DNA of 64,000 bases from Marinobacter sp. SS13-12 (GCF_030227115.1 NZ_JASSUA010000001.1:2480001-2544000); one strand, 5' to 3'. Positions 27,857 to 37,907 are shown, counted from the stretch's first letter. Translations and numbers: made by a program. Notes: generated from the letters alone by a model not told the origin.

Positions 27857-28624
27857 TCAAAGCGCTGGTTTGAAGAGATGGGTGTCGGGGCCATCGGCAA
27901 GTTGACTGCCCTTGGCGCCACGCCCGTAGAGTCGCTGTATGCCGCGCAAATCTCCGGGTTGTAGCCCGGGGAAAGCTTCGGTGTAGCGAAACCCCATCAC
28001 CTGCCCGGATGGACCTGGATGGTCCAGACCGATGGCGTGGCCGATTTCATGAATCAGCGTATAGCGGATGTCGTAGACTTCCTTGTCGCCACCGAACCCG
28101 ACCTTCCACTTCTGCTCGGGGTTGAGGCACACCAGCGACTTTTCGATGGCGCGCACACCTTCTTTCTCATCGGGCGCGTAGGCTACGTTGGCAAATGCCC
28201 GCCGGCGCGGCTGACCTTGGGCACCGAGAACAATATCCGCATCCCGGGCATCGGCAACCCGGTGGAATGAAAGATCAGCAGCACGTTCCCAAACCTGAAA
28301 GGCCGCTGCTGTCTCGCGCTCCAGCGTCTCGAAGGGAAGATCCTGCCCGGAGAGCGCTTTCATTGGCGCCAGGATGCCACAGTTGCGCGCATCATCGAAC
28401 CGCATTGTTTCGTCAGCGAAGGCATAGCTTATGCTCGCCCCCGCCCCCAGTATCTGCTCGCCCCATTTGACCTTGTAGCCGTCCAGCTCAAGCAGGCGAT
28501 ACCCGTCTTTTTTATCCCCGGCAAGCAATGGCAGCGACAGTGGCAGAAAGGCAGCCACTATCAGCGCTTTTATAAACTGTCCGCACCACAAGGGGCGTTC
28601 CCACGGTATCAATACTCGATTCAT
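27857..28624 (-). CDS. Matrixin-like (M10A) zinc metalloprotease, exported
   Basis: A 255-residue protein with an N-terminal hydrophobic signal (about residues 17-35, LIVAAFLPLSLPLLAG). It has the extended zinc motif HEIGHAIGLDH near residue 192 and a Met-turn-like GQVMGF shortly after, the signature of metzincins of the matrixin group. The C-terminal GLQPGDLRGIQRLYG also matches matrixin catalytic domains. It lacks a hemopexin domain and has no clear cysteine-switch propeptide. The likely location is periplasm or outside the cell; the substrate is unknown. It is convergent with the barrel protein gene. Confidence 0.82.
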   Translation of the reverse strand: MNRVLIPWERPLWCGQFIKALIVAAFLPLSLPLLAGDKKDGYRLLELDGYKVKWGEQILGAGASISYAFADETMRFDDARNCGILAPMKALSGQDLPFETLERETAAAFQVWERAADLSFHRVADARDADIVLGAQGQPRRRAFANVAYAPDEKEGVRAIEKSLVCLNPEQKWKVGFGGDKEVYDIRYTLIHEIGHAIGLDHPGPSGQVMGFRYTEAFPGLQPGDLRGIQRLYGRGAKGSQLADGPDTHLFKPAL

Positions 28625-28782
28625 GGCGAGAGAGTACTGACAACCTCAGGAGATGTCGGTTGTAATTTGGTAAGAGAATGTTTACCGGAAAACGATTATC
28701 CCAGACGTGCAAAGGCAAAAAGCCCGGACAACGAATGCATAACGGAGCCGGGTGACCAGGGCAGGTCCGGTACTTCGCAAGG

Positions 28783-28796
28783 GTTCGGTACCGAAC
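28783..28796. promoter_or_regulatory. Perfect 14-bp palindrome upstream of the small protein/DUF2254 pair
   Basis: GTTCGGTACCGAAC is a perfect palindrome about 95 bases before the ATG of the 72-residue gene. A related half site, GTCCGGTAC, lies about 20 bases upstream. The form suits a dimeric repressor operator; no regulator is identified. Confidence 0.35.
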
Positions 28797-28890
28797 AGAC
28801 AGGTCACATCAGCGATATGAGAATCCATCAAAGACCAGCGATTCGAGCAGCCTCTCGCTTGTCCAAGTTTCTCACCTCCAGAGAAGAACA

Positions 28891-29109
28891 ATGGCTACAA
28901 AAAAGAAACCTGCTCGATCGTCGCAAGCCAGAAGTCAGGTCGATGTCGATGTAGTCATAATTAACGACATAGTTGCCAGGCAAGCCGGTGCAAGCGACGA
29001 CTTCGTCGCCGGGCGGACGTTGCTGAAGATGACAGGCCTTGAAGCAGCCGCGGAGGAAGACCCGGGTGCTCTTTTTGCCGAGACCGCCAAGCAGGCCTCA
29101 GGATGTTGA
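28891..29109 (+). CDS. Small hypothetical protein
   Basis: A 72-residue protein not recognised. It begins with a basic stretch (MATKKKPARSSQARS), continues with a hydrophobic-acidic strand (VDVDVVIINDIVARQ) and ends helical (LLKMTGLEAAAEEDPGALF). There is no signal peptide or membrane segment. GAGAAGAA upstream of ATG 28891 is a plausible ribosome site. Its last seven bases overlap the start of the DUF2254 gene, which argues that it is truly translated and coupled to it. A palindrome about 95 bases upstream may control both. Confidence 0.55.
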   Translation: MATKKKPARSSQARSQVDVDVVIINDIVARQAGASDDFVAGRTLLKMTGLEAAAEEDPGALFAETAKQASGC

Positions 29110-30374
29110 GCCCGGACAAGTTTCGTTTTTTCATCAGCCGGATTAAAGAGCGCTTGTGGGTCAAACCACTGGTGCTTTGTGTGCTTTCTATCGGTGGTAT
29201 TTATATCGCCAGCCTGGCTGACGATATTGGTCTTTCCAGCATTTTGCCCGAGATAACTCTGAATTCCGTCGAGACCTTGCTGTCCATTATGGCGTCCAGC
29301 ATGCTGGTTATTGCTACCTTTGCAGTAGGTTCCATGGTCGCCGCCTATGCATCCGCCAGTGCCGGCGCCACCCCTCGGTCCATACCCCTGGTTATAGCGG
29401 ATGACGTTACCCAGAACGCACTGTCTGCGTTTATCGGCGCCTTTATCTTCAGCATTGTTTCCCTGGTCGCTGTCAAGAATGACTTGTTCGACGCCGCAGG
29501 CCGGTTTGCGATCTTCGTGCTTACCCTTCTGGTGTTCGCTATTGTCATCATTACCTTCGTTCGCTGGGTGGATAGACTTGCCCGGTTGGGGCGGGTGGTT
29601 AACATCATTGAGAAAGCGGAAACTGCAGCCGGAGATGCATTGGATCGTCGTCGGCATGCACCCACGCTCGGCGCATTGACAGCGTCCCCGGATCTGGCCT
29701 CTGGCACAGGTGTTCCCGTTTGTGCTTCATCGGTTGGCTATGTACAGCACATTGATCTGGAGAAGTTACAATCCTGCGCTGAAGCGCAGGATTGCCGTGT
29801 GATAGTGACAGCGTTGCCAGGCACCTTTGTCACTGTACGCAGGGCGCTGCTTCGTATTGTGGAGGGTACTGAAGGACGCGAAGCGTTCAATTCAGATGCC
29901 TTTTCCAGCGCCTTTACGATCAGCCCGAACCGAACCTTCGAAGATGATCCCCGTTTCGGGCTTATTGCCTTGTCCGAGATCGCTGACAAGGCGCTGTCGC
30001 CTGGCATCAATGACCCGGGAACCGCGATCAATGTCATTGGTACGCTGGTACGGCTGTTTACCCTTTGGCAATCTCCGCTTGAAAAGGACAGATTGCGGGA
30101 GATCACCTATGACCGTGTATCGGTTCCGGAGCTGGTAGTCGACGACCTGTTCGACGATGCGTTTACGGCAATTGCCCGTGACGGTGCGGCCATGGTTGAG
30201 GTTTCCATCCGACTGCAAAAAGCATTTTATGCGTTGGCCGAAACAGATGACCCTGCGATGGTTGCTACCGCCAAAAAACATTCACGGATGGCACTGGCAC
30301 GCTCGGAGCAAGCCATGGTGGTTCAGGACGATATCGATGCCGTGCGCAGGACTGCTGCGTTTTCAGCCCTGTAG
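29103..30374 (+). CDS. DUF2254-family predicted membrane protein
   Basis: A 423-residue inner-membrane protein. Four membrane helices are visible in the first 165 residues (VKPLVLCVLSIGGIYIASLA; TLLSIMASSMLVIATFAVG; ALSAFIGAFIFSIVSLVAV; FAIFVLTLLVFAIVIITFV), followed by a soluble C-terminal domain. The latter has the family's conserved ALSPGINDPGTAINVIG segment and an FEDDPRFGLIALSEIA stretch. The biochemical role of DUF2254 is unknown. The ATG overlaps the 72-residue gene, and a terminator follows, so the two form a unit. Confidence 0.82.
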   Translation: MLSPDKFRFFISRIKERLWVKPLVLCVLSIGGIYIASLADDIGLSSILPEITLNSVETLLSIMASSMLVIATFAVGSMVAAYASASAGATPRSIPLVIADDVTQNALSAFIGAFIFSIVSLVAVKNDLFDAAGRFAIFVLTLLVFAIVIITFVRWVDRLARLGRVVNIIEKAETAAGDALDRRRHAPTLGALTASPDLASGTGVPVCASSVGYVQHIDLEKLQSCAEAQDCRVIVTALPGTFVTVRRALLRIVEGTEGREAFNSDAFSSAFTISPNRTFEDDPRFGLIALSEIADKALSPGINDPGTAINVIGTLVRLFTLWQSPLEKDRLREITYDRVSVPELVVDDLFDDAFTAIARDGAAMVEVSIRLQKAFYALAETDDPAMVATAKKHSRMALARSEQAMVVQDDIDAVRRTAAFSAL

Positions 30375-30380
30375 ATTCAG

Positions 30381-30404
30381 AACGGATACCTGTCCGTTTT
30401 TTCG
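30381..30404 (+). terminator. Rho-independent terminator after the DUF2254 gene
   Basis: Stem AACGGA/TCCGTT with loop TACCTG is followed immediately by TTTT and C, six bases after the DUF2254 stop. Confidence 0.65.
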
Positions 30405-30442
30405 GGCGTATCGTAGAAATACATCCGGCGGCCCATGGAAAG

Positions 30443-30464
30443 GGCAGGGGCTTTCGCCCCTGCC
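30443..30464 (-). terminator. GC-rich hairpin downstream of the PRC-barrel gene
   Basis: A nine-base perfect stem GGCAGGGGC/GCCCCTGCC with a TTTC loop lies about 40 bases past the minus-strand PRC-barrel stop. The T-tract after it on that strand is poor (CTTTCC), so termination is likely but not textbook. Confidence 0.5.
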
Positions 30465-30506
30465 GCTCAATCATTCCACCCTGATGTTAGAAGGTGGTGC
30501 TGGCTT

Positions 30507-31034
30507 TCAGTTGTCCTGCTTTTCAAAACCCGGCGCTGACTCAAGCTCTTCACGAGTGACGTCAACCCGCAGGTCCCGATCATCAGCATTGCTTGACATC
30601 TGTACTTTATCCCAGGAAATGGCGACATGTTTCTCGCCCATACCCAGGAAGCCGCCAACACTGACTACAACCGCCACGACCTTGCCATCCTGGTCAATAA
30701 TCAGGTCACCGATCTCACCCACGCTCTCGTCACCGCTGGTTTTAAGATCAGTACCGATCAAGTCGCTCGCCTGCATGCCGTTAGGCGGAGCAGCGCCCAG
30801 GTAACTCTGGTTTTTCATGCCAGACTGGTCGCTTTGAGCAGTCTTGTTGCTGGACTCCATGGTGTCCTGGTTTTGCTGAGAGCTCTGCTTTTCGCGGTCA
30901 GCATCCTGGCCCATGCTCTGCTCACCCAAATCTTCATTCTCGCTACTGGCTTGTGCGGCGAGCACGGTACCGGAACCCAGGGTGATGGCCGGAGCGACCA
31001 ATGCATAAAAGGCGAGTGAATGTAGCTTTTTCAT
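30507..31034 (-). CDS. Exported PRC-barrel domain protein
   Basis: A 175-residue protein with a Sec signal (MKKLHSLAFYALVAPAITLG, cleavage near VLAAQA). A low-complexity Q/S/D/N-rich linker follows to about residue 85. The PRC-barrel fold comes last (ASDLIGTDLKT, VGEIGDLIIDQDGKVVAVVV, GEKHVAISWDKV). PRC barrels of this kind occur in ribosome-maturation and envelope or photosynthetic proteins; exported ones are often stress-induced. The start at 31034 has AAGGAG about six bases upstream. The frame stays open to 31460 but that extension lacks family features. The 292 bases up to tadA hold no gene. Confidence 0.75.
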   Translation of the reverse strand: MKKLHSLAFYALVAPAITLGSGTVLAAQASSENEDLGEQSMGQDADREKQSSQQNQDTMESSNKTAQSDQSGMKNQSYLGAAPPNGMQASDLIGTDLKTSGDESVGEIGDLIIDQDGKVVAVVVSVGGFLGMGEKHVAISWDKVQMSSNADDRDLRVDVTREELESAPGFEKQDN

Positions 31035-31326
31035 AGAATTCTCCTTCGAATCAATTGTGTTAGGCGGACGAAACATCCTGTCCAACCGCTTCATCACAGC
31101 TTCTCTCCCTGGCGTCACTGCCCTGAAGGAGACTGAATCGCCATAACCTATGGAATTCAGGATGAAGTCCCACAATACGCCCAAAGAATTGGTCAGTCGG
31201 TTCGCTGACGCACCAAAATGCAACGACAAAGACCGAATACTGGTTTGATCGGCAGCTGCTTTGCGCGCTTGTACGTGACTGGCAGTCAGGAGAAAATCAC
31301 CCCCGACACAAAACAGGCAGGAAATC

Positions 31327-31827
31327 ATGACGGGCAGTTCAGAAGACGAAGCGTGGATGAATAGGGCCCTGCAATTGGCGGGGCAGGCTGCGACCGCCGG
31401 AGAAGTTCCGGTTGGGGCTGTGGTGGTGCTTGACGGTAAGGAAATCGGCGCTGGGTTCAACGCCCCGATCAGCGGCTGTGACCCTACTGCCCACGCCGAA
31501 ATCCGGGCGCTGCGGGATGCCGCCAGCCGCGTGGGAAATTACCGGTTGCCGGGTGCGACGCTTTACGTCACCCTTGAGCCTTGTACTATGTGCGTCGGCG
31601 CTGTCGTACACAGTCGCGTCAGCCGTCTTGTTTATGGTGCGGCCGAGCCGAAAGCCGGTGCAGTGGAATCGGCCCGACGAACGCTGGAAGAAGATCATCT
31701 GAACTGGCGTGTGGAATCCGTCGGCGGCGTTCGGGCAAGGCAGTGCAGTGGTATCATCAGTGATTTTTTCGCACGGCGGCGGGCCGATAGTCGCCGCCGG
31801 AGGCAATTGTTTTCAGGGAAGGAGTGA
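31327..31827 (+). CDS. tadA: tRNA-specific adenosine deaminase TadA
   Basis: Deaminates A34 of tRNA-Arg(ACG) to inosine, which is essential for decoding. The 166-residue protein has the full cytidine-deaminase-fold zinc site: His56-Ala-Glu58 (HAE, proton shuttle) and PCTMC with Cys86 and Cys89. The sequence EVPVGAVVV before it and the C-terminal arginine-rich FFARRRADSRRRR tail are typical. AGGAAAT precedes the ATG. In Pseudomonas it lies near guaA; here it is the first conserved gene after the accessory block and is followed by galE after nine bases. Confidence 0.94.
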   Translation: MTGSSEDEAWMNRALQLAGQAATAGEVPVGAVVVLDGKEIGAGFNAPISGCDPTAHAEIRALRDAASRVGNYRLPGATLYVTLEPCTMCVGAVVHSRVSRLVYGAAEPKAGAVESARRTLEEDHLNWRVESVGGVRARQCSGIISDFFARRRADSRRRRQLFSGKE

Positions 31828-31836
31828 TTACCGATC

Positions 31837-32841
<1,005 letters not shown>

Positions 32842-32871
32842 AACACATTACAGACACCAGGGTTTTAACGG

Positions 32872-34215
32872 ATGAAAATTACGATTTTTGGTACCGGTTA
32901 CGTTGGGCTTGTTACCGGAGCCTGCCTTGCCGATGTGGGCCATCATGTTCTGTGCATGGACGTGGATCAGGGCAAGATTGAAAAGCTCAAGAATGGCCAG
33001 ATCCCCATTTACGAACCGGGCCTGGAATCCATCGTAAAGCATACCGTAGAAGCTGGCCGACTGGTATTTACCACAAATGCTGAGGAAGCCGTTGCCCATG
33101 GTGTTCTGCAATTCATTGCGGTGGGGACGCCACCCGATGAGGACGGTTCCGCCGACCTTCAGTACGTGACCGCCGTCGCCAGGTCCATTGGCCAGTATAT
33201 GGACGATTACAAGGTAGTGGTGGACAAGTCCACTGTTCCGGTGGGTACCGGTGACAAGGTCAAGGCCGCCGTGCGGGCGGGACTGGACAAGCGTGGTCTT
33301 GAACTGGAATTCGATGTGGTATCCAACCCGGAATTCCTCAAGGAAGGCGCGGCCATCAACGATTTCATGAAGCCTGACCGCATCATCATCGGTACCGACA
33401 GTGAGCGTGCCATGGAGCTGCTCCACGAGGTTTACTACCCGTTCAATCGCAGTCACGATCGCATGATCTTCATGGATATTCGCTCCGCGGAGCTGACCAA
33501 GTACGCCGCCAACTCCATGTTGGCCACAAAGATCAGCTTCATGAACGAGATTGCCAACCTGGCGGAACGGCTCGGGGCGGACATCGAGAACGTTCGTCGT
33601 GGTATCGGCTCTGACCCTCGCATTGGCTATCACTTTATCTATCCCGGTTGTGGTTACGGCGGTTCCTGTTTCCCGAAAGATGTTCAGGCCCTGGCCCGCA
33701 CTGCGAGGGACTGTGATTACGAGTCCCGGCTGCTGAATGCGGTTGAAGCCGTGAACAATGCCCAGAAACATGTCCTGTTTGACAAGATCAGCCACTATTT
33801 CAACGGCAATCTCAAGGGCAAGGTGGTCGCTCTCTGGGGTCTCGCTTTCAAGCCCAATACCGATGATATGCGCGAGGCGGCCTCCCGCGCCCTGATGCAG
33901 GATCTGTGGAATGCCGGTGCCCGTGTCCACGCCTTCGATCCTGAGGCGATGGAAGAGACCCAGCGGATCTTTGGTGATCAGCCTGGTCTGACCCTTTGCG
34001 GTACCAAGGAGCAGGCGCTGAAGGGAGCCGACGTGCTGGCAATCTGTACCGAGTGGAAGGAATTCCGTTCGCCGGACTTCGAGGCAATTGCAGCGACTCT
34101 TAAAGAGCCTGTCGTGTTCGATGGCCGCAACCTGTACGAGCCGGAAATGCTGGAGCGCCATGGCATGATCTATTACGCCATTGGCCGCGGCCGGAACCAG
34201 TTCCACGGAGACTGA
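32872..34215 (+). CDS. ugd: UDP-glucose 6-dehydrogenase
   Basis: Oxidises UDP-glucose to UDP-glucuronate in two NAD+-dependent steps, giving precursor for acidic polysaccharides or modified lipid A. The 447-residue protein opens [20 protein letters not shown] (Rossmann GxGxxG). The catalytic nucleophile Cys266 is in [12 protein letters not shown]. The C-terminal NAD/UDP-binding domain includes [13 protein letters not shown]. Length is typical of the type II enzyme. It lies between galE and the HIT gene, one base separating its stop from the HIT start. Its product could feed the UDP-glucuronate epimerase at 53283. Confidence 0.95.
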   Translation: MKITIFGTGYVGLVTGACLADVGHHVLCMDVDQGKIEKLKNGQIPIYEPGLESIVKHTVEAGRLVFTTNAEEAVAHGVLQFIAVGTPPDEDGSADLQYVTAVARSIGQYMDDYKVVVDKSTVPVGTGDKVKAAVRAGLDKRGLELEFDVVSNPEFLKEGAAINDFMKPDRIIIGTDSERAMELLHEVYYPFNRSHDRMIFMDIRSAELTKYAANSMLATKISFMNEIANLAERLGADIENVRRGIGSDPRIGYHFIYPGCGYGGSCFPKDVQALARTARDCDYESRLLNAVEAVNNAQKHVLFDKISHYFNGNLKGKVVALWGLAFKPNTDDMREAASRALMQDLWNAGARVHAFDPEAMEETQRIFGDQPGLTLCGTKEQALKGADVLAICTEWKEFRSPDFEAIAATLKEPVVFDGRNLYEPEMLERHGMIYYAIGRGRNQFHGD

Positions 34216-34216
34216 T

Positions 34217-34666
34217 ATGGTTGACAGGAAAGGGCCAGGGCAGTCGTTTGTGCTTCATGAGCGTCTGGAGGCGGACACTGTCAGCCTCGGGCGAAGCCGG
34301 TTGTGTGAAATCCGGCTGATGAATGACAGTAACTGGCCCTGGGTGCTGCTGGTGCCCCGTGTTGCGGATGTCCGGGAGATCTATCAACTGACGTGGGAGC
34401 AGCAACAGCAGCTGCTGGCGGAGTCCTCCCTGCTGGGAGAGGGCATGATGGAATTGTTTGGCGGCGACAAGCTGAACGTCGCCGCTCTGGGCAACATGGT
34501 GCCGCAACTCCACCTGCACCACATCGTGCGCCATGAAGGTGACCCGGCCTGGCCCGGGCCGGTATGGGGCAAATTGCCTCCCGAGCCCTACAGCGAGGAG
34601 GCTTTGGCGGAATTAGCGAAGCGAATGAAACCCCTGTTGGACAGGCTGTCCCGAGCGGGCGCCTGA
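34217..34666 (+). CDS. HIT-family (histidine triad) protein
   Basis: A 149-residue protein of the HIT-like fold, a group of nucleotide hydrolases and transferases. The active-site strand reads QLHLHHIVRHEGDPAWPGPVWG; His99 and His101 match the first two triad histidines. The third canonical position (103) is Ile, with His at 102 and 106 instead. The same HxHxIxRH pattern is common in a Pseudomonas subfamily, so this is a subtype rather than damage. The N-terminal LCEIRLMNDSNWPWVLLVPR is also diagnostic. The start at ATG 34217 is placed right after the ugd stop; an earlier GTG inside ugd is unlikely. Confidence 0.85.
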   Translation: MVDRKGPGQSFVLHERLEADTVSLGRSRLCEIRLMNDSNWPWVLLVPRVADVREIYQLTWEQQQQLLAESSLLGEGMMELFGGDKLNVAALGNMVPQLHLHHIVRHEGDPAWPGPVWGKLPPEPYSEEALAELAKRMKPLLDRLSRAGA

Positions 34667-34692
34667 TTGCTCCCGCCGGTGGGCCAGGTAGC

Positions 34693-35328
34693 CTAGGATT
34701 TGGACTTGTGCCGGGCGATGGTTCGCGAACCCACCAGCACCATTCTGAGTTCGGTTTTCAGTTTTACTTTCAGTGCTTCCTTCTCTGACGTCGTAGCATC
34801 CAGCGCGTCAGCGCCCTGATTGAATACCAGGGTGACCATGGCTTCGGCCACCAGTTTCGGATCCGACAGCGGTTTCTTCTGCTCGTCTGCAATCCGCGCC
34901 AGGTCCGCCGCCAGTTCCGTCACGAAGTGGTCGATTTCAGCCCTGATAGCGGTGCGAAAGGATTTCGACACCCCGGTGCTTTCCCGCAACATCAGGCGCA
35001 GCAGGTTGGAGTTGTCGCCCAGATACTCCATGAACGTGTCCACCGATGTACTGATGGCACTGCCATTTCGCGCAATCCGCTTGCGGGCCTGGCGCATCAG
35101 CTGGCGCAATGCAACGCCACCTTCATCCACCAGGGCCAGCCCCAGTTCATCCAGTTCGGCGAAGTGCCGGTAGAAGGAAGTGGGCGCTATGCCGGCCTCT
35201 CGCGCCACTTCCCGCAGGCTCAGGCTGCCGAAACCCCGGTCTGCGCTCAACTGGGCGAGGGCGGCATCCATCAGGGCGCGGCGGGTGCGGAGTTTCTGTT
35301 CGGCTCGGGCTGACAAGGGCTGCTCCAA
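34693..35328 (-). CDS. fabR: FabR-like TetR repressor of unsaturated fatty acid synthesis
   Basis: A 211-residue TetR-type regulator that closely follows E. coli FabR. It has the N-terminal QKLRTRRALMDAALAQLSADR and the recognition region SLSLREVAREAGIAPTSFYRHF. These are followed by DELGLALVDEGGVALRQLMRQARKRIA, split here only to stay short, and the effector domain SVDTFMEYLGDN. FabR senses the acyl-ACP/acyl-CoA pool and represses fabA/fabB-type genes. No such gene is adjacent, so targets would be elsewhere. It is divergent from aspS and convergent with the HIT gene. Confidence 0.85.
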   Translation of the reverse strand: MEQPLSARAEQKLRTRRALMDAALAQLSADRGFGSLSLREVAREAGIAPTSFYRHFAELDELGLALVDEGGVALRQLMRQARKRIARNGSAISTSVDTFMEYLGDNSNLLRLMLRESTGVSKSFRTAIRAEIDHFVTELAADLARIADEQKKPLSDPKLVAEAMVTLVFNQGADALDATTSEKEALKVKLKTELRMVLVGSRTIARHKSKS

Positions 35329-35391
35329 AGGCTGTTAAATCGGGTCAGTGTAGCGATGAAACGTTTTACCGTCACCCAATGTGTCGGAAGC

Positions 35392-35420
35392 CTGATTTTC
35401 ACCGCCATTGTGTTTATAAT
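35392..35420 (+). promoter_or_regulatory. Predicted promoter of aspS
   Basis: A perfect TATAAT at 35415-35420 is preceded at 17 bases by a weak -35 CTGATT (35392-35397). It lies about 80 bases before the aspS ATG. The -10 is good, the -35 poor. Confidence 0.45.
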
Positions 35421-35498
35421 GGGCCGCTTTTGCAGTAGGGTCCGCCAAAACCATTTTTGCAAACTTTTACGCACACATCAGATACAACGGGAACCGGT

Positions 35499-37304
35499 AT
35501 GCGCAGTCATTATTGCGGTGGAATCAACGAATCTCACATTGATCAGGAAGTCACACTTTGCGGTTGGGTTCACCGTCGCCGCGACCACGGTGGGGTCATC
35601 TTTCTGGACCTTCGTGACCGGGATGGCATTTCCCAGGTGGTGTTTGACCCGGATACCCCCGAGAGTTTCAATCTGGCGGAGAAAGTCCGCAGTGAATTTG
35701 TCATTCAGGTGACCGGCCGTGTGCGCCGGCGTCCCGCTGGTACCGAAAACGCCAACATGCCCACCGGGCAAGTGGAATTGCTGGGCAAGCAGTTGTCCAT
35801 CCTTAACGCCGCAGCAACGCCGCCATTCCCGCTGGATGAGCACGTGGACGTGGGTGAAGACGTTCGCCTCAAGTACCGTTTTGTGGACCTGCGCCGTCCG
35901 GAAATGCTCAACCGCCTGCGTTTCCGCTCCCGCGTGACCAGCTACATCCGTAACTTCCTGGACAGCAATGGCTTCATGGATGTGGAAACCCCGATCCTGA
36001 CCCGCGCTACTCCGGAAGGCGCCCGTGACTACCTGGTGCCGAGCCGCACCCACGAAGGATCCTTCTTTGCGCTGCCGCAGTCGCCGCAGCTGTTCAAACA
36101 GTTGCTGATGGTGTCCGGTATTGATCGTTACTACCAGATCGCCAAGTGTTTCCGCGACGAGGATCTTCGCGCCGACCGCCAGCCGGAATTTACCCAGATC
36201 GATGTGGAAGCCTCGTTTATCGACGAGGAAACACTGATGACCCTGAACGAGAGCATGATTCGTTCCTTGTTCAAGGATGTGCTGGAAGTGGAACTGCCTG
36301 AATTTCCCCGCATGCCATACTCCGAGGCCATGCAGCGGTACGGCAGTGACAAGCCGGACCTGCGTATCCCACTGGAACTGGTGGATGTGGGTGATCTGGT
36401 TGCCGGTGTGGACTTCAAGGTGTTTGCCGGTCCGGCTAACGATCCCAAAGGGCGCGTGGCTGCCCTGCGTGTCCCGAAAGGCGGGGAGCTGACGCGCAAG
36501 CAGATCGATGACTACACGAAGTTTGTTGGCATCTATGGTGCCAAGGGCCTTGCCTACATCAAGGTCAACGACCTGTCCAAGGGTGTCGAAGGCCTGCAGT
36601 CACCAATTATCAAGTTCCTGGGCGACGATGTTGCCCTGGCCGTGATCGAACGCGCTGGTGCCGAGGATGGCGACATCGTGTTCTTTGGCGCGGACAAGAC
36701 CAACGTGGTTAACGAGGCCCTGGGCGCGCTGCGTATCAAGGTTGGCCACGACCTGAAGATGCTGACCTCCGAGTGGGCGCCATTGTGGGTGGTGGACTTC
36801 CCGATGTTCGAGGAAACACCGGACGGCGGCCTGACCGCTATCCACCATCCGTTTACGGCACCCTCCTGTTCCGCAGAGGAGCTGGAATCCTCCCCGGCGA
36901 CAGCGTTGTCCCGGGCCTACGACATGGTTTTGAACGGTACTGAACTCGGCGGTGGTTCCATCCGTATTCACGACGAGAAAATGCAGGAGAGCGTATTCCG
37001 CACCCTGGGTATCGGCGATGAGGAAGCCCGCGCCAAGTTCGGGTTTCTGCTGGATGCCCTCAAATACGGCTGTCCTCCCCACGGTGGCCTGGCCTTCGGC
37101 CTGGACCGCCTGATCATGCTGATGACCGGTGCCAGCTCCATCCGTGACGTGATTGCCTTCCCGAAAACCCAGAGTGCCACCTGTCTGATGACCCAGGCGC
37201 CCGGGGAAGTCGACGACAAGCAGTTGCGTGAACTGCATATTCGCCGCCGCAAGCCGGTAGCCAAGGATGGACAGGGTAACGAAGCCACGTCAGGAAACGC
37301 TTAA
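35499..37304 (+). CDS. aspS: Aspartyl-tRNA synthetase
   Basis: Class II synthetase, bacterial type, 601 residues. The N-terminal OB-fold anticodon domain begins [14 protein letters not shown] and includes [18 protein letters not shown]. Motif 2 is in [22 protein letters not shown] insertion domain occupies about residues 290-430. Motif 3 is in [14 protein letters not shown]. The start at 35499 agrees with homologues; an upstream in-frame codon at 35457 would add 14 unrelated residues. It may be the non-discriminating form that also charges tRNA-Asn, which needs gatCAB and asnS status to decide. Followed by ruvC after 18 bases. Confidence 0.95.
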   Translation: MRSHYCGGINESHIDQEVTLCGWVHRRRDHGGVIFLDLRDRDGISQVVFDPDTPESFNLAEKVRSEFVIQVTGRVRRRPAGTENANMPTGQVELLGKQLSILNAAATPPFPLDEHVDVGEDVRLKYRFVDLRRPEMLNRLRFRSRVTSYIRNFLDSNGFMDVETPILTRATPEGARDYLVPSRTHEGSFFALPQSPQLFKQLLMVSGIDRYYQIAKCFRDEDLRADRQPEFTQIDVEASFIDEETLMTLNESMIRSLFKDVLEVELPEFPRMPYSEAMQRYGSDKPDLRIPLELVDVGDLVAGVDFKVFAGPANDPKGRVAALRVPKGGELTRKQIDDYTKFVGIYGAKGLAYIKVNDLSKGVEGLQSPIIKFLGDDVALAVIERAGAEDGDIVFFGADKTNVVNEALGALRIKVGHDLKMLTSEWAPLWVVDFPMFEETPDGGLTAIHHPFTAPSCSAEELESSPATALSRAYDMVLNGTELGGGSIRIHDEKMQESVFRTLGIGDEEARAKFGFLLDALKYGCPPHGGLAFGLDRLIMLMTGASSIRDVIAFPKTQSATCLMTQAPGEVDDKQLRELHIRRRKPVAKDGQGNEATSGNA

Positions 37305-37322
37305 ACCGGCTCAGGATGCAAC

Positions 37323-37853
37323 GTGTCTATAATCATGGGGGTCGACCCCGGCTCACGCACCACTGGATACGGCATCATCCGGGCCGAAGGCCGGGTGATT
37401 GAGTACATTGACAGCGGTTGCATCCGGGTTGGCGAGAAACCCATGGCGGAACGTCTGCAAACCATTTTCCACAGCCTGGCAACGCTGATAGGTGAGTACC
37501 GGCCGGGGGAGTTTGCCATCGAGCAGGTGTTCATGGCCCGTAACCCGGATTCGGCGCTGAAGCTGGGGCAGGCCAGGGGAGCGGCGATTGTTGCCGCCGC
37601 CAATAGTGGCCTGGAGGTGCACGAATACTCTGCCCGCCAGGTCAAACAGGCCGTGGTAGGCAAGGGCGGAGCCGACAAGGCCCAGGTACAGCACATGGTT
37701 CAGGTACTTCTGGCCTTGTCCCGCAAACCCCAGGAGGATGCCGCCGATGCACTGGGTATTGCGCTCTGCCACGCCCACATGAGCCAGAGCATGGCGCGGC
37801 TGGCTACCGGGGGCGGCGGCAAGGTGCGTAATAACAGGGTCAGAAGGCAATAA
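37323..37853 (+). CDS. ruvC: Holliday junction endonuclease RuvC
   Basis: Resolves Holliday junctions in homologous recombination together with RuvAB. The 176-residue protein starts [18 protein letters not shown] with catalytic Asp8. The second acidic residue is in [12 protein letters not shown], and the C-terminal pair in [18 protein letters not shown] start at 37323 is used; the ATG at 37335 would begin at the Met before GVDPGS and lose the first strand that E. coli RuvC (MAIILGIDPG) has. First gene of ruvCAB. Confidence 0.94.
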   Translation: MSIIMGVDPGSRTTGYGIIRAEGRVIEYIDSGCIRVGEKPMAERLQTIFHSLATLIGEYRPGEFAIEQVFMARNPDSALKLGQARGAAIVAAANSGLEVHEYSARQVKQAVVGKGGADKAQVQHMVQVLLALSRKPQEDAADALGIALCHAHMSQSMARLATGGGGKVRNNRVRRQ

Positions 37854-37860
37854 CAGACTC

Positions 37861-37896
37861 ATTGAAGTCGAGATTGAATTCGAGATTGAATTCGAG
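37861..37896 (+). repeat. Three tandem 12-bp repeats between ruvC and ruvA
   Basis: Copies 37861-37872, 37873-37884 and 37885-37896 follow the pattern ATTGAA(G/T)TCGAG; the first differs by one base and the other two are identical. The repeat ends four bases before the end of the ruvA ribosome site (GAGGGAG). Copy number could vary by slippage, changing the ruvC-ruvA spacing in steps of 12. Confidence 0.85.
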
Positions 37897-37907
37897 GGAG
37901 AAACCCG

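Noticed and set aside
30443..30464. Small RNA suggested by the GC-rich hairpin between the DUF2254 and PRC-barrel genes
   Set aside because: No promoter or T-tract supports an independent RNA; a convergent-gene terminator is the simpler reading.
31035..31460. N-terminal extension of the PRC-barrel frame into the tadA start
   Set aside because: The Sec signal and strong ribosome site mark the start at 31034; the extension overlaps tadA antisense.
32848..34206. Long minus-strand open frame (452 codons) opposite ugd
   Set aside because: It lies wholly antisense to a clear ugd gene, has no family similarity or membrane or domain pattern, and reflects the high-GC codon bias of the sense strand.
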